From NCBI GenBank assembly GCA_002508315.1, contig DAHE01000037.1:4215-10982 (forward strand): a stretch of DNA of 6,768 nucleotides, in the 5' to 3' direction. The notes beneath the pieces were generated by a model that was not told where the DNA came from, ran no database searches, and saw only the letters and a program-made list of their open reading frames with translations. The position numbers and the translations under genes were made by a program. Below are positions 1 through 6,248 of this stretch, piece after piece. How positions within the stretch are numbered: position 1 is the first letter of the stretch; each line of letters begins with the position of its first letter. The stretch comes from Thermocladium sp. UBA166. GTDB lineage: Archaea; Thermoproteota; Thermoprotei; Thermoproteales; Thermocladiaceae.

Positions 1-627
1 GTGTCGGGGACTGTGGGCGAGCCGCTGCTCTTGCGGGGCGTCATATCCCCCACCCCCTCCGCCGCAATAACGGCGGAGATCAACGGCACGAGCCTAGGCC
101 CCATACGCGCATCGCCGTACTTCTCCCTCCAGTTCACGCCGCAGCTGCCCGGCATCTACGTGGCTAACTTCTCGTGGAGCGGCAACCCCAACTTCAATCC
201 ATGCTGGTCAACGGAGCTGATAAAGGTGTTGAAGGCGGTCCCCAGCGTCGAGTTGATCCCATCAACGTATTACGGGGTCGCCGGGGGGCTGGTGACGCTC
301 GACGTAATAATAAAGAGCAACGCATCGCTCCCCACAAACTCATCCGCTGTGCTCGAGTTGAGCAGTGGAGGCGTCAAGCATAGAATCCCCATGACGGTGA
401 CCAACGGGACTCAGATCAAGCTGATGCTTAACGGGTCGACGTCTATCTACCTATACTACTTGGGCAATGAGTACTACGTGGAGGGCATTGGAGGGCCTGT
501 AGAGATAAGCGCCGCCCCCGGCATAGGCGGCTTGCCGCTGTACTCAATAGTGGGTTACCCCATTGCCGCCCTGCTCGGCTTGTTGACCGCCATCATTGCG
601 GAGAGGACCGGCAAGGGCGGGCGTTAG
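1..627 (+). CDS. C-terminal part of a secreted/surface protein with a C-terminal membrane anchor (5' truncated)
   Basis: The reading frame is open from the first base to TAG at 625-627. The GTG at position 1 is probably an internal valine codon, so the true start lies outside the window. The 208 visible residues are rich in Thr, Ser, Val, Gly and Pro and alternate like beta strands, which suggests one or two Ig-like/beta-sandwich extracellular domains (about residues 1-78 and 80-172); no family is recognised. There are six N-glycosylation sequons (N28, N56, N107, N113, N135, N144), fitting a surface protein. A hydrophobic helix at about 180-200 is followed by the basic tail ERTGKGGR, the usual arrangement of an archaeal C-terminal anchor with the domain outside. 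The last 84 bases overlap the convergent Cys-cluster gene. It could be part of an S-layer-associated, protease or transporter-associated protein, but the visible part does not decide this. Confidence 0.7.
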   Translation: MSGTVGEPLLLRGVISPTPSAAITAEINGTSLGPIRASPYFSLQFTPQLPGIYVANFSWSGNPNFNPCWSTELIKVLKAVPSVELIPSTYYGVAGGLVTLDVIIKSNASLPTNSSAVLELSSGGVKHRIPMTVTNGTQIKLMLNGSTSIYLYYLGNEYYVEGIGGPVEISAAPGIGGLPLYSIVGYPIAALLGLLTAIIAERTGKGGR

Positions 628-1185
628 CCTAACTACCTCCCCGTCGAGCGAGCGCATGAACTCGGCGATGCTCCTCCCCGCCCCGCCTCCCTCATTCCAT
701 CGACGCGCGAACTCCTCGAACCTCCTCCTGGCGGCCATGGATGACTCAACCACGGACGCCTCGCCGCTCAGGTCGTGATAATTACCCCTACCCACGCCTG
801 GGCAGTAACCCACGGCCCCGCTGAATAACTCGAACGAGGCAATGCCCTCCGCCCTGTAAATGAAGGGGTAGTACCTGCAGGAGAGGGGCCTGTAATCGTG
901 TATGGAGCATGCAAGCCTACCCCCCTCCCACTTCGTGAATATGCAGGCCCCGTCCAGCTTCTTGCGCAGGACTAAGTAGTACTCGCCTCCCTCCACCTGA
1001 AGCGATGGGTAATCCCAGCCCCCAGCCACTGTTTTTGGGTATAAAGCAGAGACTTGGCTCGGGAGGAGGCCCAGGCGGGAGTATATCCGCGCCAAGTCAT
1101 CCAGGTTAACCGTTATCCAGTAACGCCTGCAGCACTCGCCGCAGAGGATGCATTGAAACCTTATCTTTGGGCCAACGAACTGCAT
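544..1185 (-). CDS. YkgJ-type CxxCxxCC cysteine-cluster protein (putative Fe/Zn-binding)
   Basis: A 213-residue protein with the hallmark cluster C12-x2-C15-x2-C18-C19 near its start (CILCGECCRRYW). Four more cysteines follow: C81 (GACIF), C93 (ACSIH), C103 in the family motif RPLSCRYYPF, and C128 (GYCPG). This eight-cysteine plan is that of the putative zinc- or iron-chelating CxxCxxCC family (YkgJ/FliB-like). Members are suspected metal or Fe-S proteins but their reaction is mostly unknown. ATG at 1185-1183 starts 4 bp after the etfA stop, so the gene is probably translated from the etfBA transcript; only a weak SD-like AAGTGA precedes it. The last 30 or so residues (from about 185) are low-complexity, Gly/Gln-rich, and lie partly antisense to the membrane anchor of the convergent gene. 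A role as redox partner of the ETF is inference from position only. Confidence 0.85.
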   Translation of the reverse strand: MQFVGPKIRFQCILCGECCRRYWITVNLDDLARIYSRLGLLPSQVSALYPKTVAGGWDYPSLQVEGGEYYLVLRKKLDGACIFTKWEGGRLACSIHDYRPLSCRYYPFIYRAEGIASFELFSGAVGYCPGVGRGNYHDLSGEASVVESSMAARRRFEEFARRWNEGGGAGRSIAEFMRSLDGEVVRLTPALAGPLRNDGGQQAEQGGNGVTHY

Positions 1186-1189
1186 CTAT

Positions 1190-2098
1190 TCACTTACCCA
1201 AGGCCTTCCTCAGCTTCTCCTTGAGGACTGGGATGAATTTGTAGAGGTCCTCCACCACTCCGTAATCGGCGTACTGGAATATGGGCGCGTTCTTATCCGT
1301 GTTCACCGCAACCACTATCCTGGACTCCAGCATTCCGGCTATGTGCTGCGGTTGCCCCGATATGCCTATCGCCATGTACATCTTGGGCCTCACCTTGTGC
1401 CCGCTCAACCCAACCCAGTGATCCTCCGATAACCACTTGAGGTCAGCCGCTATGGGCCTGGAGCAGCCCACCTGCGCGCCGAGAACCTCGGCTAACTCCA
1501 TGGCCAGCTTCAAGTCCTCCTGCTTCTTGAATCCACGCCCCACCGACACTATCAACTCCGCGTCCTCTATCTTCAGCGAGCCCTTAGCCTTCTCCTCCCT
1601 CCCCGTCAACTCAACAATGGGCGCCGCCCTCCTCCTCTCCACCGCGGGCTTGCTGGGCTTCTCCGCGGGCTGGAACCTCTTGGGCTGCACCACGAGGGCG
1701 ACTGGGCCGTCCACCTCAACCTCCTCCGCTCCCCTGCTTCCCATGGAGTACTTGGAGAACTTATTGGGCGCCAGGACGTCGACCACGTCGACTAGGTTGG
1801 GCACGCCGAGCTTTCCAGCCACGTAGCCTGCGATCGTTTTTCCATCCTTGGTGGCCGGGAAGACGAGGTGGGTGAGGCCGCTTAACTCCCCCGCCACAGC
1901 GTCGTAGAGAGCCGCTGGGTCGCACATGGCTCCGCAATCCACCAGCACAACCCTCCCCGCCCCGTACCTGCCCGCCCTCTCCGCCGCCTCGTCACCCCCG
2001 TTGAGGATGAACACCAACGCGTCGCCGCCCAGCTTCTGCGCGAGGCCCATCACCTCCAGCGTGGATGGGGTGGCGAATACTCCTATCACTCGCATCAC
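1190..2098 (-). CDS. etfA: Electron transfer flavoprotein alpha subunit (EtfA/FixB)
   Basis: A 302-residue alpha subunit of the heterodimeric ETF, which binds FAD and passes electrons between flavin dehydrogenases and a quinone or other acceptor. Residues 1 to about 140 form the ETF N-terminal alpha/beta domain (HLVFPATKDG at 77-86). A Lys/Pro/Arg-rich linker (140-175) leads to the C-terminal FAD domain: VGRGF (186-190), GCSRPIAADL (211-220, with the conserved Ser-Arg), VGLSG (229-233, where most EtfA proteins have VGQTG), GISGQPQHIAGM (245-256, with the flavin-contacting His252), NTD (266-268), APIF (271-274) and ADYG (277-280). It overlaps the end of etfB by 4 bp, so the pair is translationally coupled. 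The start is uncertain: GTG 2098, ATG 2095 or GTG 2089 are in frame, and the SD sequence covers the first two. No FixC-like or ferredoxin-like partner gene is visible. Confidence 0.95.
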   Translation of the reverse strand: MMRVIGVFATPSTLEVMGLAQKLGGDALVFILNGGDEAAERAGRYGAGRVVLVDCGAMCDPAALYDAVAGELSGLTHLVFPATKDGKTIAGYVAGKLGVPNLVDVVDVLAPNKFSKYSMGSRGAEEVEVDGPVALVVQPKRFQPAEKPSKPAVERRRAAPIVELTGREEKAKGSLKIEDAELIVSVGRGFKKQEDLKLAMELAEVLGAQVGCSRPIAADLKWLSEDHWVGLSGHKVRPKMYMAIGISGQPQHIAGMLESRIVVAVNTDKNAPIFQYADYGVVEDLYKFIPVLKEKLRKALGK

Positions 2099-2101
2099 CT
2101 C
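2094..2101 (-). promoter_or_regulatory. Shine-Dalgarno sequence at the etfB/etfA junction
   Basis: On the minus strand the eight bases GAGGTGAT match the expected crenarchaeal SD, the complement of a 16S tail reading ATCACCTC. They overlap the etfB stop (TGA, 2097-2095) and the first two candidate etfA starts (GTG 2098-2096, ATG 2095-2093). An SD cannot serve a start codon lying inside itself, so the GTG at 2089-2087, 4 nt downstream, is the best-spaced start. The protein would then begin VIGVFATPS, three residues shorter than annotated. Confidence 0.55.
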
Positions 2102-2898
2102 GGGGTTACCACTCCCTCCTGTGATAGGTACTGGATCAATTTATCGGCCTTCTCATCAACCGTTCCGCTCTCTATCAGCACCTTCTTGCGCTGTATCTGA
2201 AGCGGCTTTAGGTCTGTGGTCCTGGCCCTCCTCTCCACCTGCAATCCCAGGTCGCCCAGCGAGACCTTGCTGAGGGGCTTCTTCATGGCCATCCGTATCT
2301 GGAGGAGCGGGGGTATTCTCGGCGTGTTTATCTCCCTGGTCACGGTTATCACGGCGGGCAACTTGGACTTCACTACCTGCACCTCATCCTCCAAATCCCT
2401 CTTCACCACCACGGAATCGCTTCCCACTTGGGAGATCTCCCTAACGTAAGTTATTATGGGTATCCCCAGCTCCGCAGCGATCCTAGCGGGGACTTGGCTG
2501 CTGTACCCGTCTATCGTGGCCTCCCCGCCTATCACCAAGTCGAACTGCCCCACCTTCTTCCTAACTACCTCCGTTATCGCCTTGGCGGTGGCGGTTTGAT
2601 CCGTTCCGATCAATCCATCGTCGATCACCAGAATGGCTTCGTCGATGCCCATCGCCAACACCTCGCGGGCCAGGTTCTCCGCCTCCCCGCCTCTCTTGGG
2701 GGTGGGCGGGTACTTGGACACCATTACGGCTATGGTCTTGCCTCCCTTCATTTTTTCCTTAATCCTTATGGCCTCCTCCGCGGCGTTTCTATCTATGTCG
2801 CTTATCTTGAGGGGGGTGTCCTCCACCATTATTTTATTAGCGGCTGTCCTCAGATTGCTCGTGTCTAGGGCTGGTTTTACCAGTACCACAATATTCAT
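2095..2898 (-). CDS. etfB: Electron transfer flavoprotein beta subunit (EtfB/FixA)
   Basis: A 267-residue ETF beta subunit, close to the usual 250-265. Family features in order: MNIVVLVKPALDTS at the N-terminus; SDIDRNAAEEAIRIKE (33-48), matching the family NPFDxxAVEEAxRLKE block; LAMGIDEAILV (81-91); TDQTATAKAI (99-108), the nucleotide-loop equivalent of aDtxATAxxL; DLVIGGEATIDGYSSQVPAR (120-139); and INTPRIPPLLQIRMAMKKP (190-208), equivalent to the EPRYPSLxxIMxAKKKP signature. The IDG...QVP segment resembles the DG...QVGP type seen in FAD-binding, electron-bifurcating EtfB rather than the DDD/NQTG type of AMP-binding ETFs; that reading is inference. Residues 60-75 (SKYPPTPKRGGEAENL) are more charged and Pro-rich than usual. 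ATG 2898 lies 29 nt from the centre of a strong TATA box, so the mRNA is probably leaderless. It is the first gene of etfB-etfA-ykgJ-like. Confidence 0.95.
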   Translation of the reverse strand: MNIVVLVKPALDTSNLRTAANKIMVEDTPLKISDIDRNAAEEAIRIKEKMKGGKTIAVMVSKYPPTPKRGGEAENLAREVLAMGIDEAILVIDDGLIGTDQTATAKAITEVVRKKVGQFDLVIGGEATIDGYSSQVPARIAAELGIPIITYVREISQVGSDSVVVKRDLEDEVQVVKSKLPAVITVTREINTPRIPPLLQIRMAMKKPLSKVSLGDLGLQVERRARTTDLKPLQIQRKKVLIESGTVDEKADKLIQYLSQEGVVTPR

Positions 2899-2922
2899 AT
2901 GTAGAATAACCAGCGGATGGGC

Positions 2923-2938
2923 ATTTATAAAATTTGCC
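2923..2938 (-). promoter_or_regulatory. Promoter (BRE + TATA) of the etfB operon
   Basis: On the minus strand GGCAAA (BRE-like) is followed by TTTTATAAAT. The box centre is 29 nt before the etfB ATG. Archaeal transcription starts about 25-28 nt from the TATA centre, so the transcript should begin within a few bases of the start codon. No SD is present before the ATG, which agrees with a leaderless mRNA. Confidence 0.7.
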
Positions 2939-3045
2939 TTAACGACATTGGAAACAGCGCCTTGACTTATGGGGCGAGCGCTTTACGGGCGTAGAATAAT
3001 GATGAGGCGGAGGCAATAAGCAGGCTGGGCCGCACATGGATTAAT

Positions 3046-3053
3046 CTTAAAAA
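3046..3053 (+). promoter_or_regulatory. TATA box of the ATPase subunit I gene
   Basis: CTTAAAAA sits about 28 nt (box centre) before the ATG at 3078, again implying a leaderless or near-leaderless transcript. No good SD precedes the start. With the etfB promoter it makes 2899-3077 a divergent regulatory region; no clear operator was found. Confidence 0.5.
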
Positions 3054-3077
3054 CCCCAAAAGCCTGTCTGTAGGCAT

Positions 3078-5537
3078 ATGCCCATTGAGCGAGTGACGGA
3101 GTATAGGATATCCGTGCCTTACGAGGCCGCGCTCGACGTCATAGCCAAGATAGGCGAGACGGGGGTCTTCATGTTCATGCCGCGCCCACCCGAGATGCCG
3201 TCCCCGCCCATACCGCAGGACGTGTACGATAAGGTGAAGTACGTGGAGGAGGCGTCCAGGGAACTGCGGCAATTGGTGCAGGGGGTGGAGGGGAAGGCGG
3301 TGGTTTACAGGTTCAAGTCGTTCGGCGACATGCTGGCCAGCGTGTACGGGGACTTATCCAACGTGATGCTGAGGATAAAGCAATTCCAGGATAGAATAAC
3401 CACGGCATCGGCCGAGGTGGATAGGTACTCGGCATTGCTGGCGGCCTCATCCGCGTTGAAGGCGGCGCCGAGCGACCTCAAGCACTTCTCAGCCGCGCTG
3501 GCCAGGGTTCAATTAAAGGACCTAAGCGACCTGGGGAGGGCTGTTGAGTCGATGGATGCCATAGCCATGGAGGTATCGCGGGACCAGGGCAGGGCCAGCG
3601 TCATAGTGCTCTACCCCAAGTGGATGGGCGGGCCAGTCATGGACTCGCTTAGGCTATTCAACGCCGAGGTGATGGACTTGGCCGGGATCGATGCGTCGCG
3701 GATCAGCGAGGCCGCCTCGAAGCTGGGCATGGAGAGGGAGGAGGCGGAGAGGGGGTTGAGGGAGTACGTGGGGAGGGAGGCGCCCAGAATCGCCGCTCTG
3801 GTGGAGCTGGCCTCCTCTGCGTCCGACGTCTTCAAGACCTACACGGGGAATGCCTTCGAGGAGGGCGGGGAGTTCCTGGCCAGGATAGAAATGCTCAGGA
3901 GCTCCGTGGATGAGCTGAGGAAGAGGGAGGAGGAGTTAACTCAGGTGCTGGAGTTCCTGGGGGAGCTGAAGCGGAATAACATAAACTCCATAAAGCTGGG
4001 CGCCATAAGGTACAGGGTGTTCCTGACTAAGGGGGAGGTGCCCCCAGACCTGGAGAGGCTCGCGGGCTACGACATAAACATGGGGGGGTACTACGCCTAC
4101 GTTGCAATAAACCCCCCAGCCCAGCTCAGGGTTAACGCGATAGAGGTCAACCCCGACCTATTATCCAACGTGGATGATGGGATCAAGATCGTGGAGCGGC
4201 AGCGGGAGGAGACTGGGAGGAGGGTGGGGGAGTTGGAGGAGGAGTTGAGTAAGTTGATCGAGTCATACAATCAAGTGTCCAATTTCGGGGTGGAGGGGGC
4301 TAGGAGCATTGAGGGCGGGAGGGTGGTAACGCTGAGGGGCTACGTCATCGAGCGCAATGCCGAGAAGTTCGAGGACGCGCTCTTCAAGATACTCTCGGTG
4401 CTGGCCGTCGATGCCAAGGTCAGGAAGTTCTCCAAGGTAATGCAGGTAGCGGAGGTTAACCCCAGGGAGGCGCCGACGAGCGAGTCCTACCCCTCATTCG
4501 TGGACGCGTTCAAGAACATAGTGTACATGTACGGGGTGCCCGAGTACAGGGAGGTCAGCCCAGTCCCCATAGCCGCGCTGTTCTTCCCCATATTCTTCGG
4601 ATGGATGTTTCCAGACGCGGGCCATGGCCTGCTGGTCCTCTTGATGGGGCTCGCCCTATATAAGTATAGATATAAGGGCGGGAATTCCCTGATGAGGAGC
4701 ATATTCGGGGGGAAGTACAGCACGTGGGGCCTCATATTCATGCTGATGGGGGTGATGGCCATCGCGTTCTCCGTGATATACTCGGGAGAGTTCTTTGGGC
4801 TGGACCTAATACCCACGCTGACGGGCCTCCACATAATAGAGCTATCGGCGAGCGCTGGGTTGTCCCCCTCAATGGAGTGGATAGACTACACCTTCACCGC
4901 GGCCATACTGTTTGGATTGATCATCCTTACCTTCGTCCTGATACTCACTGTCATCAATAAAATCAGGCTGGGGCACGTGTTGGATGGAGCGATACTGACA
5001 TCCACCATAGTCGTATTCATCGGGGCCGCGTTGACCTTCATGTCCGTCGGCTTAGTCCCAATACTCTACCAGCCGATCTTCAACTACGTCAAGTCAATGT
5101 ACGCGGTGAGCATCTCGCTGTTCATAGCCGGCATGGCTATGTTCGGCGCGTTGGTGGGCTACGTCAAGTACAAGTACAGGCACGAGAGGCTAGACATGGG
5201 CGAGCTGGTAATAGCGTTCGCGATAGAGGGCATACTGGCCGCGCTGGCCAACGTGATCTCATTCATGAGGCTCGGCATAGTCGCGCTCGTCCACTCGCTC
5301 CTCACCGCGATGAGCATAGGCCTGGTCGACGCGATGGGCGGGTTAACCAATCCCGCCGGCTTCATCGTGTTCGTCGCGTTGAACCTCCTAATAGCGCTGG
5401 GCGAGGGGTTCCTCACCTTCATTCAAGGACTCAGGCTCCACTACTACGAAATGTTCTCCAAGTTCTTCGAGGGGCTCGGCACGCCTTTCACCGCATTCAA
5501 GATAGGCGGGAGGCTAGCGATGATAGAGATAGGGTGA
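3078..5537 (+). CDS. atpI: A/V-type ATP synthase subunit I (stator a-subunit, membrane half-channel)
   Basis: An 819-residue homologue of archaeal subunit I and yeast Vph1, somewhat longer than the common 650-700. It is the membrane stator that conducts protons or ions against the c-ring and links it to the peripheral stalk. Residues 1 to about 490 are the soluble arm, with two coiled-coil stretches (about 208-300 and 365-400, Glu/Arg-rich). Residues 495-819 contain about eight membrane helices: FFPIFFGWMFPDAGHGLLVL (502-521), about 550-570, 606-627, 637-660, 676-697, 712-747 and 760-785. Key residues are visible: R731 in SFMRLGIVALVHSLL (equivalent to yeast Arg735), H739, and R786 in FIQGLRLHYYEMFSKFFEG (equivalent to Arg799). 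Its promoter places the start at ATG 3078. No other ATPase subunit gene lies in the window, so it is separate from, or at one edge of, the main ATPase operon. Confidence 0.96.
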   Translation: MPIERVTEYRISVPYEAALDVIAKIGETGVFMFMPRPPEMPSPPIPQDVYDKVKYVEEASRELRQLVQGVEGKAVVYRFKSFGDMLASVYGDLSNVMLRIKQFQDRITTASAEVDRYSALLAASSALKAAPSDLKHFSAALARVQLKDLSDLGRAVESMDAIAMEVSRDQGRASVIVLYPKWMGGPVMDSLRLFNAEVMDLAGIDASRISEAASKLGMEREEAERGLREYVGREAPRIAALVELASSASDVFKTYTGNAFEEGGEFLARIEMLRSSVDELRKREEELTQVLEFLGELKRNNINSIKLGAIRYRVFLTKGEVPPDLERLAGYDINMGGYYAYVAINPPAQLRVNAIEVNPDLLSNVDDGIKIVERQREETGRRVGELEEELSKLIESYNQVSNFGVEGARSIEGGRVVTLRGYVIERNAEKFEDALFKILSVLAVDAKVRKFSKVMQVAEVNPREAPTSESYPSFVDAFKNIVYMYGVPEYREVSPVPIAALFFPIFFGWMFPDAGHGLLVLLMGLALYKYRYKGGNSLMRSIFGGKYSTWGLIFMLMGVMAIAFSVIYSGEFFGLDLIPTLTGLHIIELSASAGLSPSMEWIDYTFTAAILFGLIILTFVLILTVINKIRLGHVLDGAILTSTIVVFIGAALTFMSVGLVPILYQPIFNYVKSMYAVSISLFIAGMAMFGALVGYVKYKYRHERLDMGELVIAFAIEGILAALANVISFMRLGIVALVHSLLTAMSIGLVDAMGGLTNPAGFIVFVALNLLIALGEGFLTFIQGLRLHYYEMFSKFFEGLGTPFTAFKIGGRLAMIEIG

Positions 5538-5586
5538 GCCCCCCTCCCTCCCTCCCACAGTCGAGGCCGCCCAACGAGGATGCTTT

Positions 5587-5602
5587 CCCCCAGTCGTGGG
5601 GG
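5587..5602 (+). other. Perfect 6-bp GC hairpin between atpI and the CBS gene
   Basis: CCCCCA (5587-5592), loop GTCG, TGGGGG (5597-5602). It starts 50 nt after the atpI stop and 15 nt before the CBS-gene TATA box. No U-run follows, so it is not a classical intrinsic terminator. It may protect the atpI mRNA 3' end or be a protein site near the promoter. It occurs once here. Confidence 0.4.
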
Positions 5603-5616
5603 CGCCGCCGCGGAAA

Positions 5617-5626
5617 CATTTAAATG
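5617..5626 (+). promoter_or_regulatory. TATA box of the CBS-domain gene
   Basis: CATTTAAATG, preceded by the purine-rich GGAAA (BRE-like), lies 25-26 nt (centre) before ATG 5647. This favours 5647 over the in-frame upstream ATG at 5596, which lies before the promoter. Confidence 0.65.
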
Positions 5627-5646
5627 AGAGGGGGGCTGGGAATCCC

Positions 5647-6138
5647 ATGGAGCTCCCCAGGGTCAGCGACGTGATGCGCGAGGTGGCCGTCACAGCGAGC
5701 GAGTCCGATTCCTTGTTGTCCGCGGTTAGGTTAATGATGGATAATAAGATAAGCGTTGTGCTGGTCACGGATGAGGCTGACGCGCCCGTGGGGATCCTCA
5801 CTGAGAGGGACGTGGTTAAGGCCGTTGACTCCAGCGGGGGCTCCGTTGCTGGAATGACTGTGGGCTCCATAATGACTAGGTCGCCCATAACCATAACCAA
5901 GGACGCGAGCATATTGAAGGCCATCCACATGATGGCGAAGCACGGGATCAGGCACCTCCCCGTCGTCGATGAGAATGGGTTCCTGGAAGGCATTGTGTCG
6001 ATCAGGGACGTAGCCGTGGAGGTGGCTAGAATGTTGGTGGACGTGGAGGTGATGGGGGTGACGGCGGAGGAGAGGGAGTTGATTCGCTCCCTGCGGGACG
6101 AGGTGGATGTTAACATAGATGAGGGGCGGGGATTCTAG
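5647..6138 (+). CDS. CBS-domain pair (Bateman module) protein
   Basis: A stand-alone 163-residue Bateman module. CBS1 covers about residues 7-60 (VSDVM...PVGILTERDVVKAV) and CBS2 about 75-128 (IMTRSPITITKDASI...GIRHLPVVDENGFLEGIVSIRDVA). Each ends with the nucleotide ribose/phosphate motif: GILTERD with T52 and D55, and GIVSIRD with S118 and D121. Such modules bind AMP, ATP, SAM or related ligands and act as energy or metabolite sensors, but the target of this one cannot be read from the sequence. An acidic helical tail (140-163) follows. The ATG at 5647 is chosen because the TATA box sits 25-26 nt upstream, implying a leaderless mRNA; a longer form from 5596 would start upstream of its own promoter. 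It has no tight operon partner. Confidence 0.92.
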   Translation: MELPRVSDVMREVAVTASESDSLLSAVRLMMDNKISVVLVTDEADAPVGILTERDVVKAVDSSGGSVAGMTVGSIMTRSPITITKDASILKAIHMMAKHGIRHLPVVDENGFLEGIVSIRDVAVEVARMLVDVEVMGVTAEERELIRSLRDEVDVNIDEGRGF

Positions 6139-6171
6139 TGGAGTTGCTGCCCAGTTCCCGCCATGCAGGCC

Positions 6172-6227
6172 CGAGCCGTGCGTCTTAGTCGGGTTTGAAC
6201 CCCCTAACCAAGCTAGACTACGGCCCC
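6172..6227 (-). ncRNA. Candidate split-tRNA 5' piece, or anticodon-less tRNA-like RNA
   Basis: Read on the minus strand from 6227, the first 25 nt look like a tRNA 5' segment: acceptor strand GGGGCCG, then T8 A9, then GTCTAGCTTGGTTAGG (6218-6203), a D-arm typical of archaeal tRNA-Val and relatives with G18-G19. No anticodon arm follows. The next bases (6202-6191) form a GGG-TTCAAA-CCC hairpin resembling a T-arm. Further on, CGGCTCG (6178-6172) can pair with the acceptor strand in 6 of 7 positions (one G-U, terminal G-G mismatch). An A/T-rich TATA-like element is about 29 nt upstream. Split tRNAs, including three-piece tRNA-Gly, are known from Caldivirga. A degraded tRNA gene or integration scar is the main alternative. 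The true 3' end is not visible. Confidence 0.5.
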
Positions 6228-6248
6228 TCGGCGTGGCAATGCCTGGTG

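Noticed and set aside
1038..1046. TATA-like GGTATAAAG on the plus strand
   Set aside because: It lies within the Cys-cluster coding sequence on the opposite strand and has no gene or RNA downstream at promoter distance.
1926..2868. Several plus-strand open frames opposite etfA and etfB
   Set aside because: They are antisense to clear ETF genes, with odd His/Pro/Ser-rich composition and no family motif.
2999..3055. Possible C/D-box guide RNA: ATGATGA at 2999-3005
   Set aside because: No CTGA D box or second C'/D' pair is found at a workable distance on this strand.
2967..3272. Open frame of 101 codons on the minus strand over the atpI start
   Set aside because: It is antisense to the well-supported atpI N-terminus and its promoter, and shows no recognisable domain; a shadow of GC-rich coding DNA.
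5584..5603. Hairpin beginning CTTTC..., like some archaeal CRISPR repeat ends
   Set aside because: It occurs once, with no spaced copies anywhere in the window, so it is not an array.
5596..5646. In-frame 17-residue extension of the CBS protein from ATG 5596
   Set aside because: It starts inside the hairpin and before the TATA box, and the extra residues lack CBS-family character.
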